The notes: a model not told the origin generated them from the sequence alone. 64,000 nucleotides of DNA from Nocardioides rotundus (GCF_019931675.1 NZ_CP082922.1:806001-870000); one strand, 5' to 3'; numbered from the stretch's first letter, positions 55,049-63,889 are shown. Translations and numbers: made by a program.

Positions 55049-56806
55049 ATGTCGGACCAGCTCATCTTCAGCGAGGACGCTGACCAGCCGGAGAAGAAGG
55101 GCGGTCGCGTCGTCGCTCTGGTGCTCCTCCTGCTGGTCCTGATCGTCGCCGCCGCCTACGTCTGGGCGTGGTCCCAGGCCGAGGACGGGGTGCCGCGGGG
55201 CACCACGATCGAGGGCGTCTCCGTCGGCGGCCAGTCCCGCTCCGAGGCGATCGCGACGCTGAAGGACGAGCTGGGCGGCAAGGCCTCCCGTCCCATGGAC
55301 CTTCAGCTCGGAGACCGGACCGCGTCGCTGGTCCCGGCGGACGCGGGGCTCTCGGTCGACTACGCCGCATCCGTCGACGCTGTCGGCTCCGAGCGGAGCT
55401 GGAGTCCGGCCTGGCTGTGGGCCTACTACACCGACGGCTCCAACGAGGACGCCGTCGTGACCGAGGACTCCGACGCGCTGGACGACGAGCTGCGACGGCT
55501 GGCGAAGCCGGTCGAGCGCAAGCCCGTGGAGGGCGCGATCGCGTTCAAGCAGGGCGAGGCGAAGGTCACCGAGGCCAAGAACGGCCGTGAGCTGGACGTC
55601 TCAGCCGCGCGGGACGCCGTACTCGCGGCGTATCTGAGCGACGACACGGTCCAGGCGCCGCTGCGGACCGTGGAGCCGGAGATCACCGGGGGCGAGCTCC
55701 GGCAGGCCCAGCGCGCGTGGGCGAACCCCGCCACCTCGGGGCCGATCACGCTCCGCTTCGGCCAGTCCAGCGTCCGGCTCACGCCGGAGGAGTACCTGCC
55801 CGCGGTGAAGATCGCCGAGTCCGACGGTGCGCTCGCGCTGCAGGTCGACCGGAAGCGGCTGTTCGGGGTCGTCGACGAGCACGTGTCGGGCGAGGGCACG
55901 CCCCAGGACGCGCAGGTCGTGCTGCAGGACGGCCGGCCGCAGATCATCCCGGCGAAGACCGGCGTGACCTACAAGAAGGACCCGTTGGTGCGGCGCTTCC
56001 GCGCCGCGATCACCGCCCAGGGTGAGGGTCGCAGCCGCAAGGTCGGCACCACCGTCGCCCAGCCGGAGTTCACCACCGCCGACGCCAGGAAGCTCGGCAT
56101 CAAGCAGCAGGTCAGCACCTTCACCACCTACTACCCGCACGCGAACTACCGCAACGTGAACCTCAGCCGGGCCGCCGAGCTGATCGACGGCACCGTGCTC
56201 AAGCCGGGGGAGACCTTCAGCCTCAACGACACCGTCGGCGAGCGCACCGTGGCCAACGGGTTCACCGAGGGCTACATCATCTCCAACGGCATCCTCACCG
56301 GCGACCTCGGCGGTGGTGTCTCCCAGATGGCGACCACGCTCTTCAACGCCGCGTTCTTCGCGGGCCTGAAGGACGTCGAGCACAAGCCGCACTCCTTCTA
56401 CATCGACCGCTACCCGGTGGGGCGCGAGGCGACGGTCGCGTGGGGGTCGGTCGACCTGAAGTTCAAGAACGACACCCCCTACGGCATCCTGATCGACGCC
56501 AGCGTGAGCCCGTCGTCGTACTCCTCCAGCGGGGCGGTGACGGTCTCGATGTACTCCACGAAGTACTGGGACATCACCACCCGCACCGGCGAGCGCTACA
56601 ACTTCACCTCCCCACAGACGCGGGAGATCGACAGCGCCACCTGCACGCCGAACACGGGGTACGGCGGCTTCGACATCGACGTCTGGCGCTACTTCCGCAA
56701 GGCCGGCAGCGACGAGCTGGTGAAGACCGAGAAGATGCACACCACCTACACCCCCAGCGACACGGTGGTCTGCACCAACCCGAACGCGAGCAGCGGCGTG
56801 TCGTGA
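55049..56806 (+). CDS. VanW-domain membrane protein with PG-binding-like repeats
   Basis: A 585-aa protein anchored by one helix (about residues 20-42, VVALVLLLLVLIVAAAYVW). Extracytoplasmic PG_binding_4-like repeats follow (GTTIEGVSVGGQSRSEAIATL, IPAKTGVTYKKDPLVRRF). The C-terminal VanW domain is YPHANYRNVNLSRAAELIDG, VLKPGETFSLNDTVGERT, GDLGGGVSQMATTLFNAAF. VanW proteins act in cell-wall assembly or glycopeptide resistance operons, biochemical role unknown. Start 55049 is set by TAGGAT 7 nt upstream; ATG 55040 would overlap it. Confidence 0.87.
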   Translation: MSDQLIFSEDADQPEKKGGRVVALVLLLLVLIVAAAYVWAWSQAEDGVPRGTTIEGVSVGGQSRSEAIATLKDELGGKASRPMDLQLGDRTASLVPADAGLSVDYAASVDAVGSERSWSPAWLWAYYTDGSNEDAVVTEDSDALDDELRRLAKPVERKPVEGAIAFKQGEAKVTEAKNGRELDVSAARDAVLAAYLSDDTVQAPLRTVEPEITGGELRQAQRAWANPATSGPITLRFGQSSVRLTPEEYLPAVKIAESDGALALQVDRKRLFGVVDEHVSGEGTPQDAQVVLQDGRPQIIPAKTGVTYKKDPLVRRFRAAITAQGEGRSRKVGTTVAQPEFTTADARKLGIKQQVSTFTTYYPHANYRNVNLSRAAELIDGTVLKPGETFSLNDTVGERTVANGFTEGYIISNGILTGDLGGGVSQMATTLFNAAFFAGLKDVEHKPHSFYIDRYPVGREATVAWGSVDLKFKNDTPYGILIDASVSPSSYSSSGAVTVSMYSTKYWDITTRTGERYNFTSPQTREIDSATCTPNTGYGGFDIDVWRYFRKAGSDELVKTEKMHTTYTPSDTVVCTNPNASSGVS

Positions 56807-56836
56807 CCTGGGACACTCCGGCTCGTTGACCGGGGC

Positions 56837-57640
56837 ATGCGACGGATCCTCTCGGCCCTGACCCTCCTTCTCCTCCCCCTGGCGCTGCTCCTGGCGCCCA
56901 CCTCCCCGGCGAGCGCCACGATCGGCGACCCGATCGGCTCCAACGACTGGTCCTGCCAGCCGACCGCGCAGCGCCCGACGCCGGTGGTGCTGGTGCACGG
57001 CACCTTCGGCGACCGGCGCAGCCTCCTGGACCGCCTCTCCGGGACGCTCAAGAGTCGCGGCTACTGCGTCTACTCCCTCGACTACGGCAACCGGGCGACC
57101 GGGCCGATCGAGGAGTCGGCGGCCCAGCTGTCCACCTTCGTGGACAAGGTGCTCGCCTCGACCGGCGCGGCCAAGGTCAGCATGGTCGGGCACTCCCAGG
57201 GCGGGATGATGCCGCGCTACTACATCAAGAACCTCGGTGGTGCCGGGAAGGTCGACGACCTCGTCGGCCTGGCGCCCTCCAACCATGGCACCTACAACTC
57301 CGCCGCGCTCGCGCCCCTGGCGCCGGTCTGCTACTCCTGCACCCAGCAGGCCTCCGACTCCCAGTTCCTCGCGGAGCTGAACTCCGGCGACGAGTCGCCG
57401 GGCGACGTGAGCTACACCAACGTGGTGACCCGCTACGACCAGGTCGTGGTGCCCTACACCTCCGGCTACCTGAAGCCTGCGCGGCAGGTCACCAACGTCA
57501 CCCTGCAGGACACCTGTCCCACCGACCTCACCGAGCACCTCAACATCCCGCAGGACGGTCCGGCGATCCGCTGGGCGCTCAACGCCCTGGGTCGCCCCGG
57601 ACCGGCCGACCCGGCCTTCCGCCCGCTCTGCCTCCCCTAG
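56837..57640 (+). CDS. Secreted lipase/esterase (lipase class 2-like)
   Basis: A 267-aa exported alpha/beta hydrolase: signal peptide (residues 1-29, LLLLPLALLLAPTSPASA), VVLVHGTFGDRRSLLDRL, GHSQGGMMPRYYI with catalytic Ser, LVGLAPSNHGT, and DTCPTDLTEHLNIPQD supplying the His. Cys pairs (WSCQP, YCVYS, CYSC) support extracellular folding. Homologues hydrolyse short-chain triglycerides. Confidence 0.85.
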   Translation: MRRILSALTLLLLPLALLLAPTSPASATIGDPIGSNDWSCQPTAQRPTPVVLVHGTFGDRRSLLDRLSGTLKSRGYCVYSLDYGNRATGPIEESAAQLSTFVDKVLASTGAAKVSMVGHSQGGMMPRYYIKNLGGAGKVDDLVGLAPSNHGTYNSAALAPLAPVCYSCTQQASDSQFLAELNSGDESPGDVSYTNVVTRYDQVVVPYTSGYLKPARQVTNVTLQDTCPTDLTEHLNIPQDGPAIRWALNALGRPGPADPAFRPLCLP

Positions 57641-57650
57641 CGCCTGTCGG

Positions 57651-57696
57651 GACGTCATGCGTTCCGGGGGACCGGTTCCCCGGAACGTATGACGTC
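57651..57696. repeat. GACGTCAT-type intergenic hairpin repeat, copy 2
   Basis: A 19-bp arm starting GACGTCATGCG (57651-57669) pairs with the 19-bp arm ending CGTATGACGTC (57678-57696) with a single mismatch; the loop is GACCGGTT. It starts 10 nt after the lipase stop. Shares its right half with 49980-50001. Confidence 0.8.
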
Positions 57697-57722
57697 CTGC
57701 GCGGTCGCCGTACTCTGGCCGG

Positions 57723-58676
57723 GTGCCCGCGAACGACCTGGCCGAGGTGACCGGCCGCCGCCCCGTCGTGCTCGACGGCGGGCTGGCGACCCTGCTGGAG
57801 GCCCACGGCCACGACCTCACCGACGGCCTGTGGTCCGCGCGGCTGCTGCGCGACGATCCGGCGGCGGTCGAGCGGGCGCACCGCGAGTTCTTCGCCGCGG
57901 GCGCCGAGGTCGCGACGACGGCGTCCTACCAGGCCTCCTTCGAGGGGTTCGCCGCCGCCGGCATCGACCGCGACGAGGCGGAGCGGCTGATGCGGCTCAG
58001 CGTCGAGGTCGCCCGGCGGGCCCGGGACGCCGAGCGGCCCGAGGGCTGGGTCGCGGCATCGGTCGGGCCGTACGGCGCCATGCGGGCCGACGGGTCGGAG
58101 TACTCCGGCGACTACGGGCTCACCGTCGCCGAGCTGCGCGCCTTCCACGCGCCCCGGCTGGCGGTGCTCGCCGACGCGGGGGCCGACGTCCTCGCCGTCG
58201 AGACGATCCCGAGCCTCGCGGAGGTCGAGGCGGTGCTGGCCGAGGTCGCCGGGACCGGGCACCCGGCGTGGCTGTCGGTGACCGCGGCCGGCGGCCGGAC
58301 CCGCGCGGGGGAGCCGCTGGCGGAGGCGTTCGCGATGGCCGCCGACGTGCCGGAGGTGGCCGCCGTCGGCGTGAACTGCCTGGCGCCGGCGGACGTGCTG
58401 CCGGCGCTGGCCGCCGGGGCGACGCTGGCCTACCCGAACTCCGGCCAGGGGTGGGACGCCGACGCGCGCGCGTGGACCGGGGAGTCCGCCTTCGACCCCG
58501 CGCTCGTGGGCTCCTGGCTCGCCGGGGGCGTCCGGCTGGTCGGCGGCTGCTGCCGGGTCGGGCCGGCCGACATCGCCGCCGTCCGGGCGGCGCTCGGTCG
58601 GGCGGGGGACCCGGAGCAGGGGGTCAGCCGGCCACCGCCGCGGCGCGCCAGTGGTCGCCGCCGCGCGGGACGATGA
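57723..58676 (+). CDS. mmuM: Homocysteine S-methyltransferase
   Basis: Transfers a methyl group from S-methylmethionine (or SAM) to homocysteine. A 317-aa TIM barrel with LDGGLATLLE (17-26), ETIPSLAEVEAVL and the zinc cysteines: VNCLAP, and Cys-Cys in VGGCCRVGP. GTG start with TACTCT 6 nt upstream. The last ~15 residues (SRPPPRRASGRRRAGR-type) are encoded opposite the end of the ABC ATPase gene (53-bp overlap) and are not conserved. Confidence 0.92.
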   Translation: MPANDLAEVTGRRPVVLDGGLATLLEAHGHDLTDGLWSARLLRDDPAAVERAHREFFAAGAEVATTASYQASFEGFAAAGIDRDEAERLMRLSVEVARRARDAERPEGWVAASVGPYGAMRADGSEYSGDYGLTVAELRAFHAPRLAVLADAGADVLAVETIPSLAEVEAVLAEVAGTGHPAWLSVTAAGGRTRAGEPLAEAFAMAADVPEVAAVGVNCLAPADVLPALAAGATLAYPNSGQGWDADARAWTGESAFDPALVGSWLAGGVRLVGGCCRVGPADIAAVRAALGRAGDPEQGVSRPPPRRASGRRRAGR

Positions 58677-59433
58677 GGGGCCGGCCGGTGTCCGGGTCGG
58701 GGAGGACCTGCGCCTCGACGTCGAAGACCGCGCGCAGCATCGCGGGAGTGATGACCGCGTCCACCGGGCCCGCCTCGACCACCTGACCCTCGCGCATCGC
58801 GATCACGTGGTCGGCGTACCGCGCGGCGAGGGTCAGGTCGTGCAGCACCATCACCACCGTCACGCCGTCGCGGCGGTGCAGCTCGGCGACCGTGTCCAGC
58901 ACGTCGAGCTGGTGGGCGAGGTCGAGATACGTCGTCGGCTCGTCGAGCAGCAGCAGGTCGGTGCGCTGGGCGAGCGCCAGGGCCACCCACGCCCGCTGCC
59001 GCTGCCCGCCCGACAGGGTCTCCAGGGGGCGGTCGGCGACGTCCTCGAGGCCGGTACGGCGCAGCGCGTCGGCCACGATGTCCTCGTCCGGCCGGGACCA
59101 CTGGTCGAACCACCGGCGGTAGGGGTCCCGCCCGCGCGCCACCAGGTCGATCACGCTGAGGTTGTCCGGAGCCTGCGGGCCCTGCGGCAGCAGCGCCACC
59201 TGACGGGCGAAGGCGCGCCGGTCGATCCCGGACACGTCCCGGCCCTCCAGGAGCACCCGGCCGATGCTGGGACGGATCAGCCGCGCCAGGCTGCGCAGCA
59301 GGGTCGACTTGCCGCAGCCGTTGGGTCCGAGGATGACGGTGATCGCGTTGCGGGGCAGGTCGGCAGCCACGGCGTCGAGCGCGGCGCGGTCGCCGTACCG
59401 GACGGTCACGGTGTCGACGTGGAAGGCGGTCAC
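58624..59433 (-). CDS. Siderophore/iron ABC transporter ATPase (FecE/FepC-like)
   Basis: A 269-aa ATPase with GPNGCGKST (Walker A), ETLSGGQRQRAWVALALAQ (signature) and LLLLDEPTTYLDLAHQ (Walker B plus D loop), typical of FepC-type importers. GTG start at 59433 overlapping the permease stop. Last gene of an operon preceded by an IdeR-type iron box. Confidence 0.92.
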   Translation of the reverse strand: MTAFHVDTVTVRYGDRAALDAVAADLPRNAITVILGPNGCGKSTLLRSLARLIRPSIGRVLLEGRDVSGIDRRAFARQVALLPQGPQAPDNLSVIDLVARGRDPYRRWFDQWSRPDEDIVADALRRTGLEDVADRPLETLSGGQRQRAWVALALAQRTDLLLLDEPTTYLDLAHQLDVLDTVAELHRRDGVTVVMVLHDLTLAARYADHVIAMREGQVVEAGPVDAVITPAMLRAVFDVEAQVLPDPDTGRPLIVPRGGDHWRAAAVAG

Positions 59434-60476
59434 GAGGAGTACCCCTTTCGGGCGAGGACGAGCAACCAGATGAGGAAGGGGGCGCCGACGGCGGCGGTGA
59501 CCGCGCCGGTCGGGAGGAGCAGCGGGGCGAAGGCCGCGCGGGCCACCAGGTCGCTGGCGGTCACCAGCGCCGCGCCGACCAGCGCGGAGGCGATCAACGG
59601 CGGCCGGGGTGCGCCGCTGGCCATCCGGGCCAGGTGCGGCGCGACCAGGGCCACGAAGCCGATCGGCCCCACCATGGCGACCGTCGTCGAGGTGAGCCCG
59701 ACGGCGCACAGCAGCAGACCCGCCTCCGATCGCCCCGGCCGGTGGCCCAGCGCCGCGGCGACGTCCCGGCCGAGCTCGAGCGAGGGCAGCCGGGCGGCGA
59801 GCGGCAGCAGCACCACGGTGGTGAGCATGAGCGTCACCGCCAGGACGATCGCCTCCGTGGCGCCGCGCTCGTTGAGCGAGCCGGTCAGCCAGGCGTTCGC
59901 GCGGGCCAGGTCGTCGATGCTGGCCACGATGAGCAGCCAGCTGGTGAGCCCGCCGAAGAAGGCGGAGACGCCCACGCCGACCAGAAGCACCTGCAGGCCG
60001 GTGCCGCTGGTCAGGCGCAACAGGAGCGCCACCAGCGCGGCGGCCGCGAGGCCACCCACGAGCGCGGCGGCCGGAGTCCCCACGGGCCCGCCGATGCCGG
60101 GGAGGACCAGCACCGCCACGGCGCCCGCGCCCGCACCCGCCGTGACGCCCAGCAGGTCCGGGCTGGCCAACCCGTTGCGGGTCGTGGTCTGCACGATGGC
60201 GCCGGCCATCCCGAGCATCGCCCCGGCCACCAGGCCCAGCAGCACCCGGGCGAGCCGCAGGTCGATCACGATCATCCGCGTGAGCCGGTCGCCGCCCCCG
60301 AGCAGGGTCGCGACGACATCGGCGGGGGCGATCGGGTAGTCGCCCGCCGCGAGGGCGAGCACCGACACGACGCCCGCCGCCAGCGCGGCCCCGCACGCCA
60401 CGAGCACCGTCCGCGGCGCCACGCGCGCGGAGACCGGACCCACGCGCACCGACACCCGGCCGCTCAGGGCGCTCAT
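59430..60476 (-). CDS. FecCD-family permease, second
   Basis: A 348-aa permease with about ten helices and the family segment RLARVLLGLVAGAMLGMAGAIVQTTTRNGLASPDLLGVTAGAGAGAV. The C-terminal AMVGPIGFVALVAPHLAR is the ATPase-contacting region. ATG 60476 overlaps the first permease stop (ATGA). Confidence 0.92.
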   Translation of the reverse strand: MSALSGRVSVRVGPVSARVAPRTVLVACGAALAAGVVSVLALAAGDYPIAPADVVATLLGGGDRLTRMIVIDLRLARVLLGLVAGAMLGMAGAIVQTTTRNGLASPDLLGVTAGAGAGAVAVLVLPGIGGPVGTPAAALVGGLAAAALVALLLRLTSGTGLQVLLVGVGVSAFFGGLTSWLLIVASIDDLARANAWLTGSLNERGATEAIVLAVTLMLTTVVLLPLAARLPSLELGRDVAAALGHRPGRSEAGLLLCAVGLTSTTVAMVGPIGFVALVAPHLARMASGAPRPPLIASALVGAALVTASDLVARAAFAPLLLPTGAVTAAVGAPFLIWLLVLARKGYSS

Positions 60477-61501
60477 CGCCGACCTCGCAGCAGCTGGACC
60501 ACGATGAGGAGGAAGATCGGCCCGCCGACGACGGCCAGGACGATCCCGACCGGCAGCTCGGCCGGGCTGATGATCACCCGGCCGACCACATCGGCCAGGA
60601 CCACGAGGCTCGCGCCGGCCAGAGCACAGACCGGAACGAGCACCCGGTGGTCGGGTCCGCTGAACCGCCGTACGACGTGCGGCGCGATGAGCCCGATGAA
60701 GCCCAGCGAGCCGACCAGTGCCGTGGCGGAGCCCACGAGGAGCGTCACGGCGGTGAGGCCGACGAGCCGGGCCGACACCAGGCCGCTGCCGAGCGAGCGC
60801 GCCACGTCGTCGCCGAGGGACAGGGTGTTCAGCGTCGGTGCGTGGGCCACGGCGAGGAGCAGTCCTGCGGCGAGCAGTGGAGCGACGGGGGCGATCACCT
60901 CGGGGCCGCGACCGCCGGTGAGGGAGCCCACGGTCCAGAACCGGAAGAGGTCGAGCGTCGTGACGTCGAGCAGGAGCACCACCCCGGTCACCGCGCTCAG
61001 GAACGCCGAGACGCCGGCGCCGGCCAGCACCAGGGCGGCGGGGGAGCCGTCCCGGCGCCGCCCGGTGGCCAGGCCGAGGGCCGTGACCAGCGCGGACCCG
61101 AGTGCGGCGCCCCCGAAGGCGAACCAGAGGTAGCCGGCGGGACTGGTGAGGCCCAGCAGTGACACGGCGAGCACGACCGCCAGGCTCGCCCCGGCGGTGA
61201 CGCCGAGCAGGCCGGGGTCGGCCAGCGGGTTGCGCGTGTGCCCCTGGATCACGGCCCCGGCCGTCGCCAGGGCCGCGCCCCCCAGGATGCCGAGGATCGT
61301 GCGCGGTATCCGCTGCCCGACCACGACCGCCTCGGCCTCGGCGGCGGCCGAGCCCTGCAGCGCCTGCCACACCGTGGCCGGGTCCAGGGCCAGGCCGCCC
61401 ACGAACATGCTCAGGACGACCGAGACCGCGCAGGTCCCGAGCGCCCCGAGCAGCAGCGGCTGCCACCGGACCGGTGCCGGTGCGAGCGTCGCGCTCGTCA
61501 C
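60473..61501 (-). CDS. FecCD-family permease, first
   Basis: A 342-aa permease: RIPRTILGILGGAALATAGAVIQGHTRNPLADPGLLGVTAGASLAVVL and GSLGFIGLIAPHVVRRFSGPDHR mark the BtuC/FecCD family. GTG start at 61501 overlaps the binding-protein stop. Works with the second permease as a heterodimer. Confidence 0.92.
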   Translation of the reverse strand: MTSATLAPAPVRWQPLLLGALGTCAVSVVLSMFVGGLALDPATVWQALQGSAAAEAEAVVVGQRIPRTILGILGGAALATAGAVIQGHTRNPLADPGLLGVTAGASLAVVLAVSLLGLTSPAGYLWFAFGGAALGSALVTALGLATGRRRDGSPAALVLAGAGVSAFLSAVTGVVLLLDVTTLDLFRFWTVGSLTGGRGPEVIAPVAPLLAAGLLLAVAHAPTLNTLSLGDDVARSLGSGLVSARLVGLTAVTLLVGSATALVGSLGFIGLIAPHVVRRFSGPDHRVLVPVCALAGASLVVLADVVGRVIISPAELPVGIVLAVVGGPIFLLIVVQLLRGRR

Positions 61502-62481
61502 GCTCGGTAGGTCTTCAGCAGCTGCTCGACCACGTCGAGGGCGTGGTCGGCGGTGAGGGCGGCGCCCTCGTGCGTACGGCGATCCGAGCGGACCACGTGG
61601 CCCTTCTTGACCGCCGGCAGCTGCTGGTAGAGCGGCTTGTCCTGCACCGAGGCCCACGCCTCCGGCTCGCTCACCAGGACCACGAGCCCGTCGGCGTCGC
61701 CGTACCCCTTCTTCATCTGCTCGGGGCCGTAGATCGCCTGATCGTCGTCGACCGACCTGGTCCAGGCGGCCGAGGGCCTCATCCCGACGTCCTTCATGAC
61801 GGTGGTCAGCAGGCGGTTGTCGCGGGTGTCGGTGGAGTCGCTCTCGAGGTCGTAGTTCATGGGGGCGAAGGTGTTGGCGGCGAGGACGTCGGCGTACGTC
61901 CTCTTCAGGTCCGCGACGCGCTTGTCGTAGGCGGAGATGAGCCTCTCGGCGCGGTCGGTGCGGCCGGTCGCCTTCGCGACCAGGCGCAGGTCCTTCTGCC
62001 AGGGGGAGGTGTCCTGGTCGCCGATGGCGAGGACGGGTGCGATCGCGTCGAGCTCGGCGCGGACCGGCTCGATGTCGGAGAAGCGGCTGATGATGAGGTC
62101 GGGGGCGGCCGCCGCGATCGCCTCGACGTTGATCTGGCCGCGCAGGAAGAGCTTCTCGGCGTCCTCGGTGCGCTCGGCGGGGATGGGCGCCGGCAGGTCC
62201 ATCGTGCCGGGCTCGAGGGCGGGCACGCCGGTGACGGGAAGGCCGAGCGAGAGGGCGATGTCCAGGTCGCGCCGTCCTTCGAGCACGACCACCTTCTCCA
62301 GCGCGGTCGGGACGGCCACGTCGCCGAGCATGGTGGTCACGGTGCGGGTCTCGGACTGCTGGGACGAGGCGGTCTGCTCGGTGCTGCCGCAGCCGCTGAG
62401 GACGACGACGGTGAGGGCCGTTGCGGCCGCGACGAGGGGTCGGAGGATGGATGAGGGGCGAGGGATTCGTGGGGAGAACAC
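61498..62481 (-). CDS. Iron-siderophore-binding lipoprotein
   Basis: A 327-aa periplasmic-binding-type lipoprotein, lipobox VLSGC (Cys31), of the FepB/FhuD class III fold: VVVLEGRRDLDIALSLGLPVTG, NVEAIAAAAPDLIISRF and the long central helix. GTG start at 62481 immediately beside an IdeR-like box, so transcript and start codon nearly coincide. It should be expressed only under iron limitation. Confidence 0.92.
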   Translation of the reverse strand: MFSPRIPRPSSILRPLVAAATALTVVVLSGCGSTEQTASSQQSETRTVTTMLGDVAVPTALEKVVVLEGRRDLDIALSLGLPVTGVPALEPGTMDLPAPIPAERTEDAEKLFLRGQINVEAIAAAAPDLIISRFSDIEPVRAELDAIAPVLAIGDQDTSPWQKDLRLVAKATGRTDRAERLISAYDKRVADLKRTYADVLAANTFAPMNYDLESDSTDTRDNRLLTTVMKDVGMRPSAAWTRSVDDDQAIYGPEQMKKGYGDADGLVVLVSEPEAWASVQDKPLYQQLPAVKKGHVVRSDRRTHEGAALTADHALDVVEQLLKTYRA

Positions 62482-62482
62482 G

Positions 62483-62501
62483 ATAGGTAAGGCTAACCTA
62501 A
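62483..62501 (-). promoter_or_regulatory. IdeR/DtxR-type iron box
   Basis: On the minus strand TTAGGTTAGCCTTACCTAT matches the classical IdeR box (TTAGGTTAGGCTAACCTAA) at 17 of 19 bases. It lies 1 bp before the start codon of the binding-protein gene. Fe-bound IdeR would block the promoter. Confidence 0.88.
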
Positions 62502-62569
62502 GTCAATCCGGACCCCTCCCTTGGGGTGGGTCCGCCGGGTCGACGGTCTCGTTCCGACGGAGCGCGGGC

Positions 62570-63484
62570 TCAGGAGCCCGGGGTCAAATAGCGGCACCCG
62601 TGGTGCGCGCGGAAGCCCAGGGCGTCGTAGAACGCCCGCGCGGGCGCGTTGTCGGTCTCGACGTGCAGCCACAGGGTGCGGGCTCCCCGGACCGCGCCCC
62701 AGTCGAGGAGCTCGGCGAGCACCTGGCGGGCCAGCCCGCGGCGCCGGAGCGGGGGAGCGGTGGCCAGGGCGTGCAGGCCGAGCCAGTCGTCGTCGTACGC
62801 CGCACGGCCACGCGCGCCCACCCGGCCGTCCACGAGCAGCTCGGCGAGCACCCGCGGGCCGTCCTCGCTCACCCGGACGTCCTCCGGCGGGGACGGGAGC
62901 AGGCGGGCGACCGATCCCAGCGGCGCGACGAGGAAGTCGGTGTCGCCCTCGCCGAGCGGCGTCCACCCGGCTCCGGCGAACGCGGCCTCGGTGTCGGAGT
63001 CCCGCTCCACCTGCACCAGCGGCGGCCGGCCGCGGAGCCCGTAGAACTGCCGGATCTGCGCCTCCGCGTCGTCGAACGGCATCCCCGGGTCGCCCATGGC
63101 CAGGCAGGAGTTGGCGCGCTTGAAGAGTCGCTCGGCCGGCTCCGGATCGCTGCGGACCAGCCAGTCGCCGACCTCGACCAGGTCGAGCCCGGGGAACACC
63201 ACCAGCCCGTGCAGCTCGGCGTCCCGGGCGCTCACCCGGGCGCGCACCGACGCCCGGGGCGGCACCGGCTTGCCGGTGACCACGTCCGCCAGCGGCACCG
63301 TCACCGGACCGTCGTCGGTGTCCACGGTCAGGGAGTCCGCGGTCCACGCCGTACACACCCCGAGGACGTCGGTGGCGCGGCCGTCGGGCAGCAGGTGACG
63401 CACCACGACGCGCTGTCCGACGACGTGCGGACCGAGCCGGTGTCGGCCCGTGTTCGGATCGTGGGGCTCTCCGGTTCCGGGCAT
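62570..63484 (-). CDS. GNAT-family N-acetyltransferase
   Basis: A 304-aa protein. The C-terminal half (about 165-304) is a GNAT fold, with the acetyl-CoA loop LATAPPLRRRGLARQVLAEL and YDALGFRAHHGCRYL. The N-terminal half has an SH3-like beta region (HVVGQRVVVRHLLPDGRATDVLG) and is probably substrate recognition. A near-consensus TAATAT box 6 nt before the ATG (63496-63491) indicates a leaderless message. It is divergent from fdxA, a common arrangement in relatives. Confidence 0.88.
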   Translation of the reverse strand: MPGTGEPHDPNTGRHRLGPHVVGQRVVVRHLLPDGRATDVLGVCTAWTADSLTVDTDDGPVTVPLADVVTGKPVPPRASVRARVSARDAELHGLVVFPGLDLVEVGDWLVRSDPEPAERLFKRANSCLAMGDPGMPFDDAEAQIRQFYGLRGRPPLVQVERDSDTEAAFAGAGWTPLGEGDTDFLVAPLGSVARLLPSPPEDVRVSEDGPRVLAELLVDGRVGARGRAAYDDDWLGLHALATAPPLRRRGLARQVLAELLDWGAVRGARTLWLHVETDNAPARAFYDALGFRAHHGCRYLTPGS

Positions 63485-63562
63485 GAGGGGATATTAGGCT
63501 GGGGGCACTCGGCCCCCGTGGCCGCCATCCGCGCGCATCGCGTGAGTTGTCAGGAGGAACTG

Positions 63563-63889
63563 GTGACCTACGTCATCGCCCAGCCCTGCGTCGACCTGAA
63601 GGACCGGGCCTGCGTCGACGAGTGCCCCGTCGACTGCATCTACGAGGGCAAGCGGATGCTCTACATCCAGCCCGACGAGTGCGTCGACTGCGGCGCCTGC
63701 GAGCCGGTCTGCCCTGTCGAGGCGATCTTCTACGAGGACGACACCCCGGAGGAGTGGAAGGAGTACTACGACGCCAACGTGCACTTCTTCGACGAGATCG
63801 GCTCCCCCGGCGGTGCGGCCAAGATGGGCGAGATCGACTACGACCACCCGATCGTCGCCGCGCTGCCCCCGCAGGAGCACGACGAGTGA
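63563..63889 (+). CDS. fdxA: 7Fe ferredoxin FdxA
   Basis: A 108-aa electron carrier with cysteines 9, 17, 21, 25, 40, 43, 46 and 50 arranged for one 3Fe-4S and one 4Fe-4S cluster (ACVDECPVDCIYEG, ECVDCGACEPVCPVEAI). GTG start at 63563 with GGAGGA 8 nt upstream. Overlaps the next gene by 4 bp. Confidence 0.96.
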   Translation: MTYVIAQPCVDLKDRACVDECPVDCIYEGKRMLYIQPDECVDCGACEPVCPVEAIFYEDDTPEEWKEYYDANVHFFDEIGSPGGAAKMGEIDYDHPIVAALPPQEHDE

